From assembly GCA_903939115.1 (NCBI GenBank), contig CAJAFV010000075.1, positions 112,101-176,100 on the forward strand: a stretch of 64,000 nt of DNA, in the 5' to 3' direction. Origin of the DNA: an uncultured Geobacteraceae bacterium (GTDB lineage: Bacteria; Desulfobacterota; Desulfuromonadia; Geobacterales; Pseudopelobacteraceae). The notes beneath the pieces were generated by a model. It saw only the letters and a list, made by a program, of their open reading frames with translations. It was not told where the DNA came from and searched no databases. The position numbers were made by a program, and so were the translations under genes. How positions within the stretch are numbered: the first letter of the stretch is position 1; each line of letters begins with the position of its first letter. Positions 18,688 through 27,134 of the stretch are shown piece after piece.

Positions 18688-18808
18688 TTCCGTTCCTCCT
18701 TCTGTTTTCGGTTAAAAGCGGCCGTACAGTTCAGTTTATTTTCTCAGAATGACTTTCCACGAATAACGGTATTCTGCTATAGAGTCAAGGGTTACATAGA
18801 GTTAAACG

Positions 18809-18840
18809 TAAAAACGGGGCTCCAAAACTGGACACCCCGT
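18809..18840 (-). terminator. Rho-independent terminator downstream of the HhH gene
   Basis: On the minus strand ACGGGG-tGTCCA pairs with TGGAg-CCCCGT and is followed by TTTTT. It lies 28 bp after the stop of the helix-hairpin-helix gene and isolates it from proC. Confidence 0.8.
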
Positions 18841-18868
18841 GCAGATACATGTCACAAGACCCTCTGAG

Positions 18869-19279
18869 CTATTTTTTTACGGCTTTTGCGATAATCTGAT
18901 CTTTAACCTGCTCATAGACAGTAGCCGGCAGGATTTTTCGCGATTTCAGCTGAGTTTTATTGGCGTACGGACGACCGGCAATAATTTTTTCGGAAAAAGC
19001 GTCACCAATTCCGGGAATAGCCTTTAGTTCGGCAGCCGTCGCGGTGTTGATATCGACAATTTTTGCCTTGGCAGCAGCTTTAAGATCAGCTGCCTTTCCC
19101 TTTGCGTCCTGCTTTACCGTCGCAGCGTCAGCTTTTGCATCAGATTTTACGCTGTTTCCGACAGACTTGGCAGTGCCTTTTACGTCAAGCGCAGGAGCAG
19201 GACTCTCTGCCGCAAAACCGAGAGAGGTAGAGAAGAGCAGAGTGACGGCAATTAAAGCGGATTTAGTACAAATTTTCAT
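18869..19279 (-). CDS. Secreted ComEA-like helix-hairpin-helix protein
   Basis: A 136-residue protein with a signal peptide (ALIAVTLLFSTSLGFAA), an Ala/Lys/Asp-rich linker of about 60 residues with near-repeats (VKSDAKADAATVKQDAKGKAAD in pieces), and a C-terminal HhH DNA-binding domain: VDINTATAAELKAIPGIG then AEKIIAG-like and KTQLKS. This is the ComEA fold used in DNA uptake, though the lysine-rich linker and the lack of a membrane anchor are unusual. I choose the ATG at 19279, which sits behind AAAGGAG, over the longer frame starting at 19300. Confidence 0.82.
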   Translation of the reverse strand: MKICTKSALIAVTLLFSTSLGFAAESPAPALDVKGTAKSVGNSVKSDAKADAATVKQDAKGKAADLKAAAKAKIVDINTATAAELKAIPGIGDAFSEKIIAGRPYANKTQLKSRKILPATVYEQVKDQIIAKAVKK

Positions 19280-19341
19280 CGGTGAATCTCCTTTATTCAA
19301 TTTTGGTGTGACTCAACATCTGACTCTGTCAAAACGTTTTT

Positions 19342-19462
19342 TACCAAGTTGCAATCAAAATGAGTACGAGGCGGCGAGGAGAATAGCGACCGAGGCGTAC
19401 TTCAGTACGTTGAGGAGCTATCGACGAAGCCAACAACGTAATCGTTTGATTGCGACTTGGTA
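19342..19462. repeat. 121-bp element with 18-bp terminal inverted repeats
   Basis: The ends (TACCAAGTTGCAATCAAA at 19342-19359 and TTTGATTGCGACTTGGTA at 19445-19462) are reverse complements with one mismatch. The interior has two tandem half-units sharing AGTACG, GAGGAG and CGAC blocks around a GTAC-TTCA-GTAC palindrome. It has no ORF and sits flush against the stop of the adjacent minus-strand gene. It looks like a non-autonomous, MITE- or REP-like insertion. Confidence 0.75.
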
Positions 19463-20224
19463 TTATAGCCCCGTCAGCCATCCGGCAAGATTGTCTGCCA
19501 GCTTGCTGTTATTGTAATCAAGGTGGCTATTCTGGAAGATGGCATCATCTCCAAAAACAATGAAACGGCCACTGCCAAGATTCCCGGAGACAACAACCGC
19601 AAATGCTCCAACAGCATCGCCTTTTGACAGGACTTTGTCACCATCCAGATCAACCCAGGCTTCAGCGGATGTTTGTGCCAGCGGCGTCCCTGCCTTACCC
19701 GGTTCAAGGGCCCAGACGCCGTAGGCGGAAAATTGTGGTACACCGTCAAACAGCGGTGAGCCTGAAAAACCGGTGACCCGGAAATTCATGTCACTGTCGA
19801 TCACATTATGGCGCTCGTGCAGAACACCATTGGAGTGATACACATCAAGCTTCGCAAGCAATCCGGAGAGTGGCGGCCCGATATGGAGCATTGCTGCCAG
19901 CCGCCCGCCCCGTTCAATAAAGCGCACAACGGCCTCGACCTCTTCTGATCGCAGTGATTCAAAAGGACCTGAAATAACAAGGGCCGTCACATTTTTCAGG
20001 GCACTGTCATCCAATACCTTTTTGGTTGAAGTAACGTGAGCGCCTTTGCTCCGCACAACTGCCGCAAAATCGGACAGTTGCAAGACACCCTTTTCTTCAA
20101 TCAAAAAACGCTGATTATGCCCCTGATCAAACAGGACTTGTACATTATTATCATCTGCCATGGCACTGACTGCTGAGAAAAGCATAGCCATACCGACCAT
20201 CAGTAAAGTAGCTCTAATACTCAT
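19463..20224 (-). CDS. Secreted protein with DUF4350/glutamine-amidotransferase-like fold
   Basis: 253 residues with a clear signal peptide (LLMVGMAMLFSAVSAMA). The mature part begins VQVLFDQGHNQRF and contains ALVISGPFESLRSEEVEAV in pieces and FIERGGRLAAMLHIGPPL, the pattern of proteins related to DUF4350 and class-I glutamine-amidotransferase-like folds. The catalytic Cys is absent, so it is more likely a binding protein than an enzyme. It ends in FVFGDDAIFQNSHLDYNN. A periplasmic location is predicted; the function is unknown. Confidence 0.6.
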   Translation of the reverse strand: MSIRATLLMVGMAMLFSAVSAMADDNNVQVLFDQGHNQRFLIEEKGVLQLSDFAAVVRSKGAHVTSTKKVLDDSALKNVTALVISGPFESLRSEEVEAVVRFIERGGRLAAMLHIGPPLSGLLAKLDVYHSNGVLHERHNVIDSDMNFRVTGFSGSPLFDGVPQFSAYGVWALEPGKAGTPLAQTSAEAWVDLDGDKVLSKGDAVGAFAVVVSGNLGSGRFIVFGDDAIFQNSHLDYNNSKLADNLAGWLTGL

Positions 20225-20391
20225 TTTTAAAATTCTCCTTTAGATAAAAGACTATTACGCTCTTATATAGCGAGAGGTGTTCTGGATTGCAAGAAATTCT
20301 TTTCCTTGCCCTGTCGAATATGGTAAGAGAAGAAAATTAAAATGAGCCGTGAAAAAACAAATCCAAGCGTCACATCAAAGGAGAATCAACC

Positions 20392-20766
20392 ATGAGTAGC
20401 AAAAAACCTGAATTAACCTTCAAATACGTATTCAATTACGGCTACAACCCTTCCTACGTCAACGGCGCCCAAGGCGGCTTTTCCCCACGTGGCGAAATGG
20501 TAATCAACTTCTATCTTGAACGTCAACCATTACCGGATGCAATCACCCATGAAATCACACCTGAAGGCGCAATCGGCCGTGAGACCGAAGTAGAACCGAA
20601 AGATCTGGCCAGCAGCATGGTTCGTTTCATTGATACCGGCGTTGTTATGAGTTACGAAAACACCAAAGTATTCCACGCCTGGATGGGTGAAAAACTGCGG
20701 GAAGTCGAAGAGATGCAAAAGGCACGCACTGAATTTGAACAGTCACAAGCCGGCGGACAGGCGTAG
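20392..20766 (+). CDS. Conserved hypothetical cytosolic protein (124 aa)
   Basis: No family recognised. A strong AAAGGAG site precedes the ATG. The protein begins KPELTFKYVFNYGYNPSYVN, has an aromatic N-terminal half, then IDTGVVMSYENTKVFHAWM and a charged C-terminal helix ending in QSQAGGQA. No signal peptide or membrane segment. It is monocistronic, with its own terminator at 20789-20816. Confidence 0.7.
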   Translation: MSSKKPELTFKYVFNYGYNPSYVNGAQGGFSPRGEMVINFYLERQPLPDAITHEITPEGAIGRETEVEPKDLASSMVRFIDTGVVMSYENTKVFHAWMGEKLREVEEMQKARTEFEQSQAGGQA

Positions 20767-20788
20767 ATAAGAGTTCCAGGTTATGTAG

Positions 20789-20816
20789 CGGGCGAACTGC
20801 GTTCGCCCGTTTTTTT
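20789..20816 (+). terminator. Strong intrinsic terminator
   Basis: CGGGCGAAC and GTTCGCCCG form a perfect 9-bp stem with a TGC loop, followed by seven T. It ends the 20392-20766 transcript. Confidence 0.93.
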
Positions 20817-20834
20817 GCGGGTAAAGGATAACTG

Positions 20835-21590
20835 GTGAAATATTTTAATTGTGCAGTAGCAAGCTTGATGGCAGTTCTCTTCCTGGGTGCCATTGCCGGC
20901 ACTGCGACTGCATTCCCGATTCCGGAGCGCCTGGAGTTTGAACTTTCATATACCGGCATAACGGCAGGGCGCGCCGTCCAGGAAGTCAAACAGGTCGACA
21001 ATGAAATCCAGATTGTTTCCACGGCTCGTTCCGCAGATTGGCTGCGCTTCTTTTTTCCCGTTGACGACCGCATTGAATCATACCTGACATCAGACACTCC
21101 TTCACTTTCCATTGGCTCTCCCCGCCTGTATCATGAGCAGAAGCATGAAGGTAAAACAATCACCAACCGGGAAGCTCGCTTTGACCGCCAAAAGTTTGAA
21201 GTAACAACCATTGACCACCGTAACAACAATGAGAAAAAACATGCCATCACCAAACGGACCTACGACACACTCTCCAGTTTTTTCTACGTTCGCACAGTGC
21301 CGCTTCAGGTGGGGACTTCATATTACATTGACATCTTCGACTGTAATAGATTGTGGAACACCGAAGTAAAAGTGCTGCGCCGGGAAGAGCTTAAAACCCC
21401 TCTGGGACGATTTAAAACCATTGTGATTCAGCCGCTGTTGAAATCAGAGGGGATTTTTGCCCGGACAGGGGATATGTTAATCTGGCTGACAGATGACGAC
21501 CGCCGGATACCGGTACAGATGAAATCAAAGGTCATTGTGGGAAGCATCACCGCCACCTTGACGGGGGGCAGTTACTGGCCGGTTCGATGA
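20835..21590 (+). CDS. Secreted DUF3108-family protein
   Basis: 251 residues from a GTG start behind AAAGGA. A signal peptide (LMAVLFLGAIAGTATA) is followed by LEFELSYTGITAGRAVQEVK, TARSADWLRFFFPVDDRIES in pieces, and FYVRTVPLQVGTSYYIDIF, the pattern of DUF3108 envelope proteins. The remainder is rich in beta-strand and ends LTGGSYWPVR. The role is unknown; family members are periplasmic and sometimes linked to the outer membrane or exopolysaccharide. Confidence 0.75.
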   Translation: MKYFNCAVASLMAVLFLGAIAGTATAFPIPERLEFELSYTGITAGRAVQEVKQVDNEIQIVSTARSADWLRFFFPVDDRIESYLTSDTPSLSIGSPRLYHEQKHEGKTITNREARFDRQKFEVTTIDHRNNNEKKHAITKRTYDTLSSFFYVRTVPLQVGTSYYIDIFDCNRLWNTEVKVLRREELKTPLGRFKTIVIQPLLKSEGIFARTGDMLIWLTDDDRRIPVQMKSKVIVGSITATLTGGSYWPVR

Positions 21591-21685
21591 GTTAACTTCT
21601 TTGGAAAACTCTTCCCTTTCTTGCTTCCGCGTGATAAGAAGAACACCCTGCTAACGTTGTTTTACCCAGAATCAGGAGTGTCTTT

Positions 21686-22426
21686 ATGATTAGTTTCAAA
21701 GGCGTGCACAAATGGTTCAAGGCTCTGCACGTACTTAACGATATCAACCTGCATATCACTCCCGGCGAGGTGCTGGTGGTGTGCGGTCCATCAGGGTCCG
21801 GTAAATCGACTTTGATCCGCACCATCAACCAATTGGAACCGATCAACGAAGGCTCTCTGATCGTTGACGGCATGAATCTTTCCGACAAGAAAACCGACAT
21901 CAATAAGCTTCGCGCAGAGGTAGGCTTTGTTTTTCAGCAGTTCAACCTCTATCCTCACCTTTCAGTTATCGGCAACATCACCCTGGCCCCCATTAAAATA
22001 CGCAACACCCCGAAAAAAGAGGCAGAAGAACAGGCCATGGTACTACTTAACCGGGTCGGCCTTGCTGAAAAACGGGATGCGTACCCTTCACAACTTTCCG
22101 GCGGCCAGCAACAGCGCGTTGCTATTGCCCGCGCATTAGCGATGAAGCCCCGCATTATGCTGTTCGATGAGCCGACATCCGCCCTTGATCCCGAGATGAT
22201 CGGCGAAGTTTTGGCTGTTATGAAGGATCTGGCACTCTCCGGAATGACTATGGTTGTTGTTACTCACGAAATGGGCTTTGCCCGTGAAGTAGCGCATCGG
22301 ATCGTCTTTATGGATTATGGAGTCATCCTGGAAGAAGCCCCCCCCGAAGATTTTTTTCTGCGTCCACAGCATGAACGGGCACAACAGTTTCTGCGTCAAT
22401 TATTGACTCCGATGCAGTGTCAATAG
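21686..22426 (+). CDS. Polar amino-acid ABC transporter ATPase (GlnQ/GltL type)
   Basis: A 246-residue ATPase with Walker [12 protein letters not shown]-loop [12 protein letters not shown], signature LSGGQQQRV, Walker [15 protein letters not shown] and H-loop VVTHEMGFA. The N-terminal [15 protein letters not shown] is typical of the glutamine/glutamate family. It heads a four-gene transporter with a binding protein and two permeases downstream. The start ATG follows CAGGAG. Confidence 0.92.
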   Translation: MISFKGVHKWFKALHVLNDINLHITPGEVLVVCGPSGSGKSTLIRTINQLEPINEGSLIVDGMNLSDKKTDINKLRAEVGFVFQQFNLYPHLSVIGNITLAPIKIRNTPKKEAEEQAMVLLNRVGLAEKRDAYPSQLSGGQQQRVAIARALAMKPRIMLFDEPTSALDPEMIGEVLAVMKDLALSGMTMVVVTHEMGFAREVAHRIVFMDYGVILEEAPPEDFFLRPQHERAQQFLRQLLTPMQCQ

Positions 22427-22479
22427 ACATATTCCGAAACCCGGAAATCTGCACAACAAAAAAAACTGGAGGATGCACA

Positions 22480-23295
22480 ATGAAAAAACTCGTAACGCTG
22501 TTTATGATCATGGCCCTTGCAACAATCACCGTTAAAGCCGCACAGGCCGGAGATACTCTGGCAGATGTAAAGAAAAAGGGCGTATTGACGGTCGGGTGCA
22601 AAGACTCCCTCCCCCCTTTCGGATACATCGATGAAAAAAGCCGCCAGATCGTCGGTTACGATATTGACTTCGTCAACGCTATCGCTAAAAAATTGGGCGT
22701 CAAAGTTGAATTGAAGCCGGTTACTTCGGCAAGTCGTATGCCGCAACTGCAGGAAGGGCACATCGACATCATTGCTGCAACCATGACAAAGAATGCCGAA
22801 CGGGCCAAGGTTATCGATTTCAGCCACGCCTACTTCCTTACCGGACAGAAATTTATTACCAAAAAGGGGAGCGTCAAGAGCCTGAAGGATCTGGAAGGGA
22901 AACGCATTGGCACTGCCAAAGGGTCCACATCGGAAAAGAACGTAGCTACGGCCATTCCTTCTGCAACTGTACTCTCATTTGATGACTATCCACAGGCTTT
23001 CCTCGCGTTAATGCAGGGCAAGGTTGCAGCAGTCACAACCGACGAAGCTATTTTGGCCGGTATCCTTGCGAAAGCTCCAACCAAAGGTCAGTTTGAAATC
23101 CCGAACCTTCAGATTTCCGATGAACCCTACGGCCTCGGCATGCGTAAAGGGGACACGAATTTTGTCAACTTTGTCAACAAAACCATTCTTGAGATGGAAA
23201 AAAGCGGCGAAGCAAAAGCCATATTCGATAAATGGTTTGGTCCGACTACGCAGTTCCACCTGGAGCGCACATTCAAAATTACCGCTGACAAGTAA
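22480..23295 (+). CDS. Polar amino-acid ABC transporter substrate-binding protein
   Basis: A family-3 solute-binding protein of 271 residues. The signal peptide ends near KAAQA. The first lobe has LTVGCKDSLPPFGYID and IVGYDIDFVNAIAKKLGV; then DIIAATMTKNAERAKVIDFS in pieces, and GTAKGSTSEKN in the second lobe. These are typical of glutamate/aspartate/glutamine binders (GltI/PEB1). I choose the ATG at 22480 (behind CTGGAGG), which gives a proper signal peptide, over the longer frame at 22417. Confidence 0.9.
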   Translation: MKKLVTLFMIMALATITVKAAQAGDTLADVKKKGVLTVGCKDSLPPFGYIDEKSRQIVGYDIDFVNAIAKKLGVKVELKPVTSASRMPQLQEGHIDIIAATMTKNAERAKVIDFSHAYFLTGQKFITKKGSVKSLKDLEGKRIGTAKGSTSEKNVATAIPSATVLSFDDYPQAFLALMQGKVAAVTTDEAILAGILAKAPTKGQFEIPNLQISDEPYGLGMRKGDTNFVNFVNKTILEMEKSGEAKAIFDKWFGPTTQFHLERTFKITADK

Positions 23296-23302
23296 CATTT
23301 TT

Positions 23303-23360
23303 GGTGAAGGGTGACGGGTGAAAGGAGTATGACTCTTTTTTCACCCATCACTCTTCACTC
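23303..23360 (+). repeat. Heptamer-repeat hairpin between binding protein and permease
   Basis: GGTGAAGGGTGACGGGTGAAA (21 bases, 23303-23323) pairs almost perfectly with 23338-23360 across a 14-base loop. Both arms consist of TCAYCCY-type heptamers. A stable stem just after the binding-protein stop fits the common pattern of protecting the upstream mRNA so that the binding protein exceeds the permeases. There is no long U-run for full termination. Confidence 0.75.
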
Positions 23361-23374
23361 TTCTCGGAGTTTTA

Positions 23375-24082
23375 GTGCTCAACTACACGTTCGACTGGTC
23401 AATAATAACCTCAGGGCAGTATTTCGACTGGCTGCTTGCAGGACTGATCACGACACTCAAGCTGTCTACCATTTCTATCATACTAGCCTTTCTGCTGGGA
23501 CTGCTGATTGCAGTCATGCGCATGGCACACAGCAAGCCGGTGCGTTGGTTTGCGCTCGCCTATCTTGAGTTTTTTCGTAACACCCCACTGCTGGTACAGA
23601 TTTTTTTCTGGTATTTCGGTTCCTACAAAATTCTGCCTGCCTTCATAAATGACTGGCTCAATAAAACGGGCTTCGAATTTGCTGCAGCTGCCATAGCCCT
23701 GACCATCTATACCTCTGCTTTTATTGCCGAAGATATTCGATCGGGTGTTCTCTCCATCCCGAAAGAGCAGATGGAGGCGGCCCGGAGCGCCGGTTTTTCC
23801 TATCTGCGTTCAATGCAGTACATCATTCTGCCCCAGGCGGTACGCATCACCATTCCGCCGCTGGTCAACCAGTTTCTCAATCTGGCCAAGAACTCATCGC
23901 TGGCTATGACAATCGGCGTCATGGAGATGACATACCAGGCCCGCCAGGTAGAAAGCTACACGTTTAAAGGTTTTGAAGCATTCACCGCAGCAACGGTAGT
24001 CTATCTGGTGCTCTCGATTGTTATTACCGCACTAGTTAACCTCTATAACGAAAAAGTTCTTAATGTTCACAAGGCGACCTGA
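23375..24082 (+). CDS. Polar amino-acid ABC transporter permease (GltJ type)
   Basis: A 235-residue permease from a GTG start. The inner-membrane HisM/GltJ fold has EFFRNTPLLVQIFFWYF near residue 65 and the EAA loop EQMEAARSAGFSYLRSM, which contacts the ATPase. About five or six hydrophobic segments are visible. The next permease starts two bases after its stop. Confidence 0.9.
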   Translation: MLNYTFDWSIITSGQYFDWLLAGLITTLKLSTISIILAFLLGLLIAVMRMAHSKPVRWFALAYLEFFRNTPLLVQIFFWYFGSYKILPAFINDWLNKTGFEFAAAAIALTIYTSAFIAEDIRSGVLSIPKEQMEAARSAGFSYLRSMQYIILPQAVRITIPPLVNQFLNLAKNSSLAMTIGVMEMTYQARQVESYTFKGFEAFTAATVVYLVLSIVITALVNLYNEKVLNVHKAT

Positions 24083-24083
24083 T

Positions 24084-24782
24084 ATGGAACCTCTCTTCAA
24101 CATATCGGTCATTACCGACAACTTCACCTATTTCATGATCGGACGTTTTCCGCACGGCCCACTCGGCGGCGTCGGCTTGACACTGTATCTGGCCGTTGTT
24201 TCCTGCATTCTTTCCTTTTTTGGCGGCATGATACTGGGACTCTTAAGTGTCTCGCGTTTCCCTGCCGTGCGCTACCCGGCACTTGCCTTCATAAACCTGG
24301 TGCGCGGTATGCCGCTGCTGATGGTTATTTTCTGGATGTACTTTCTGCTGCCGGCCCTGTTCGGCAAAATCCCGGAAAACAATACCGTCATCCTGGCGCT
24401 CTCCCTTTTCACTTCCGCCTACATGTCACGCATCATTGTGGCCGGAATCGACGGCATCCCGAAAGGACAGACCGAAGCGGCCACCTCTACCGGCCTGAAA
24501 TCCTGGCAGGTCATGTATTACATCATCCTCCCGCAGGCGCTGCGTAACATGATCCCATCATTTGTAAACCAGTTCGTATCGCTGATCAAGGACACTTCGC
24601 TGGCCTTTATCGTCGGCGTTTCTGAACTGACTCATGTTGCCACCCAGATCAACAACCGCACCATGGCCTTCCCGACTGAAATATTTGCCTTCATTGCCAT
24701 AATTTACTTTATCCTCTGCTTTGCCTTCACCAGTCTCTCCCGCTGGCTGGAAAAGCGCCTGTCATGGGCCAAGGCAATTTAG
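24084..24782 (+). CDS. Polar amino-acid ABC transporter permease (GltK type)
   Basis: The second inner-membrane subunit, 232 residues. It has LVRGMPLLMVIFWMYF and the EAA loop GQTEAATSTGLKSWQVMYYI, in pieces. The frame opens at 24063, but the ATG at 24084 (two bases after the previous stop, with AAGG upstream) avoids overlap and gives the expected start. It completes the transporter begun at 21686. Confidence 0.9.
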   Translation: MEPLFNISVITDNFTYFMIGRFPHGPLGGVGLTLYLAVVSCILSFFGGMILGLLSVSRFPAVRYPALAFINLVRGMPLLMVIFWMYFLLPALFGKIPENNTVILALSLFTSAYMSRIIVAGIDGIPKGQTEAATSTGLKSWQVMYYIILPQALRNMIPSFVNQFVSLIKDTSLAFIVGVSELTHVATQINNRTMAFPTEIFAFIAIIYFILCFAFTSLSRWLEKRLSWAKAI

Positions 24783-24788
24783 TCTCCC

Positions 24789-25544
24789 GTGTCTTCTGAA
24801 ATACTCCTGCCACTGTTATTTGCCGCTGCCTTTGTCGCCGGCCTGATCGACTCCATCGCCGGGGGCGGCGGACTGATCACCGTTCCCGTACTGCTTGGCA
24901 TCGGCCTCCCACCGCAAGTAGCACTCGGCACCAACAAACTTCAGGCATCATTCGGCTCCGGAAGTGCCACGCTCCATTTCGTACGGGCAGGCACGGTAAA
25001 GATGAGCGACTGCTGGATCGGTATCCTCTGGACTGCAGTCGGAGCGGCGCTTGGCGTCTGGGCGGTCCAACTGCTTGATGCCACCCTCCTTAAACGGCTG
25101 ATTCCCTGGCTCCTGGCCGCTATTGCAATTTACACCCTGCTTTCTCCCCGTTTGGGTGCAGAGGATTCTCACGCCCGCATGAAAGCAGGTACTTTCTACC
25201 TGCTCTTCGGCCTATCAATCGGTTTTTACGACGGTTTTTTCGGCCCGGGAACCGGCTCTTTCTGGACGATGGCGTTGATGATGCTGCTCGGTTATTCGAT
25301 GATGAGAGCAACCGCAACTACCAAGGTTATGAATTTTACCAGTAACTTTGTTGCCTTGATTTTCTTTCTATCAGTTGGGCAGGTACGTTTTGTTGAAGGA
25401 TTTATCATGGGGGTCGGGCAGTTTCTGGGGGCGCGGGTCGGCTCAAAGCTGGTCATCACACGCGGCACCGCCTTTATCAGGCCGGTGTTTATCACGATGG
25501 TGCTGGCGCTTGTTGGACGGTTGATCTATCTGAACTTCAAGTAG
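24789..25544 (+). CDS. TSUP-family membrane transporter (TauE/SafE type)
   Basis: 251 residues with about eight hydrophobic segments and two repeats of the TSUP signature: GLIDSIAGGGGLITVPVLL near the N-terminus and GFYDGFFGPGTGSFW near residue 145. TSUP proteins move sulfite, sulfonates or other small organic anions. GTG start six bases after the upstream permease stop, so probably the same transcript. Its 3' end overlaps the convergent HNH gene by eight bases. The substrate is unknown. Confidence 0.87.
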   Translation: MSSEILLPLLFAAAFVAGLIDSIAGGGGLITVPVLLGIGLPPQVALGTNKLQASFGSGSATLHFVRAGTVKMSDCWIGILWTAVGAALGVWAVQLLDATLLKRLIPWLLAAIAIYTLLSPRLGAEDSHARMKAGTFYLLFGLSIGFYDGFFGPGTGSFWTMALMMLLGYSMMRATATTKVMNFTSNFVALIFFLSVGQVRFVEGFIMGVGQFLGARVGSKLVITRGTAFIRPVFITMVLALVGRLIYLNFK

Positions 25545-25854
25545 TCTTGGAAAAGTACTCTCCCAACTCACCACGCGAATGTTCATCGTCATGACAATGG
25601 GTACAGAGATTTTCCCAGTTAGACCCGTCAGGCGGATTATTACGATGATTGCCGTCTCTGTGGTGGACTGTTAACAAGCTCAGGCTGCCCTGATCAAATT
25701 CGCGTCCGCACTTGGCACAGATAGCACCATTAATTCTAAGTGATTTTGAGCGATAGTTCTCATTGCTGTCAACCTCACCGCGCATTTTTTTTACAAGTGC
25801 AGCGGCAGCGGCAGCGCTTGGTAAAACAACCGTTCTGGGACCCCGTTGGCTCAT
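25537..25854 (-). CDS. HNH endonuclease-family protein (YajD-like)
   Basis: 105 residues. An Ala-rich N-terminal stretch is followed by CAKCGREFDQG, LTVHHRDGNHRNNPPDGSNWENL in pieces and CTHCHDDEH, giving the two zinc CxxC pairs and the H-N-H catalytic residues of the YajD subgroup. AAAGGAATATAACA precedes the ATG. It is a stand-alone gene with no restriction or phage partner, so a housekeeping or unknown nuclease role is likely. Confidence 0.85.
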   Translation of the reverse strand: MSQRGPRTVVLPSAAAAAALVKKMRGEVDSNENYRSKSLRINGAICAKCGREFDQGSLSLLTVHHRDGNHRNNPPDGSNWENLCTHCHDDEHSRGELGEYFSKTT

Positions 25855-26022
25855 TGTTATATTCCTTTGTATCCAGCATGCCTTTTTCAGTAATTACAGT
25901 TATAAAATCATCTTCTTATCATTACAAGTACATTCCCGCTTGAAATCGTCATGATTTTATGTTGACATACGCAACGTCATTTACCTTTGACCTCAAAAGG
26001 ATACAGACGAGGAGGAGTTGCC

Positions 26023-27117
26023 ATGTCGTTATGGGAAAAAGCGGTCGCAGAATTACTCGATATTATTGAATGGAGTGATGATTCACCCGATACGATGGTG
26101 TGGCGATTCCCCCGGTTTGACAATGAAATCAAGTACGGGGCACAGCTTATCGTGCGACAGGCGCAGGCCGCTGTTTTTGTTGACAGAGGGGAAATTGCCG
26201 ACGTATTCACCTCCGGACAGCATAGCCTGACGACCAAAAACCTGCCGGTTCTCACAACCCTCTTGGGGTGGAAATACGGCTTTCACAGCCCTTTCAAAGC
26301 AGAAGTCTATTTTGTAAATACCCGGAATTTCACCAATCTAAAATGGGGAACAAGGAACCCGGTTATTCTCCGTGACCAGGAATTCGGCCCGGTGCGCCTT
26401 CGATCATTTGGCACGTATGTGGTTCGGGTAAGTGATCCGGCAAAATTCATACAGGAAATTGTCGGCACTGGCGGACATTTCACTCTTGACGACATCAGCG
26501 AACAACTGCGAAACCTTATTGTCAGCCGTTTTGCCGATGCACTTGCCGAGAGCGGCATCCCGCTTCTCGACCTGGCGGCCAATTACACCGAACTGTCTAC
26601 GCTGCTGACGAAGCAGATAGCCCCGGAATTTTTGGAGTACGGCCTCGAAGTTACCAAACTGCTGATTGAGAACATCTCCCTCCCGCTGGAAGTTGAAGCA
26701 GCGCTGGATAAAAAGAGCAGCATGGGAATTATCGGCAATCTGGATAATTTTGCCAAGTTTCAAGCAGCGCAGGCCATGGAAGCTGCTGCGAAAAATCCGG
26801 GCGGCGATGCTTCGGCAGGTGTCGGCATGGGGATGGGCTTTGCGATGGCAAACCAGCTGGGAAAAGTATTGGCGAACCCACTGGAATCGGCATCTGAAAC
26901 ACCGCCACCATTACCGGGGGATGCATATTTCATCGGCAAGAATGGCACGAAGACAGGCCCGTTTGACATCCAGACCATTAACAACAACATTCACGCGGGA
27001 ACGGTAACCGGGGAAACCCTGCTCTGGAAACAGGGGATGGCGGGATGGGAAAAAGCGGCATCATTTGCTGAATTCAAAGCGGCATTTCAATCAACACCGC
27101 CGCCGCTTCCGGCTTAA
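26023..27117 (+). CDS. SPFH-domain protein with C-terminal GYF_2-like domain
   Basis: 364 residues. The SPFH/band-7-like core runs from about 25 to 235 (LIVRQAQAAVFVDRGEIADVF in pieces, FTSGQHSLTTKNLPV, FGTYVVRVSDP, LEYGLEVTKLLIENISLP). A Gly/Ala/Met-rich segment follows (GVGMGMGFAMANQLG), then a GYF_2 domain at about 305-355 (YFIGKNGTKTGPFDIQTI, LLWKQGMAGW). It resembles proteins often labelled 'virion core protein' or YdjI. The start is set by GAGGAGGAG before ATG 26023. It is paired with the zinc-ribbon gene 17 bp on. Function unknown; probably a membrane-surface oligomer. Confidence 0.78.
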   Translation: MSLWEKAVAELLDIIEWSDDSPDTMVWRFPRFDNEIKYGAQLIVRQAQAAVFVDRGEIADVFTSGQHSLTTKNLPVLTTLLGWKYGFHSPFKAEVYFVNTRNFTNLKWGTRNPVILRDQEFGPVRLRSFGTYVVRVSDPAKFIQEIVGTGGHFTLDDISEQLRNLIVSRFADALAESGIPLLDLAANYTELSTLLTKQIAPEFLEYGLEVTKLLIENISLPLEVEAALDKKSSMGIIGNLDNFAKFQAAQAMEAAAKNPGGDASAGVGMGMGFAMANQLGKVLANPLESASETPPPLPGDAYFIGKNGTKTGPFDIQTINNNIHAGTVTGETLLWKQGMAGWEKAASFAEFKAAFQSTPPPLPA

Positions 27118-27134
27118 TTTTTTCAGGAGGTACC

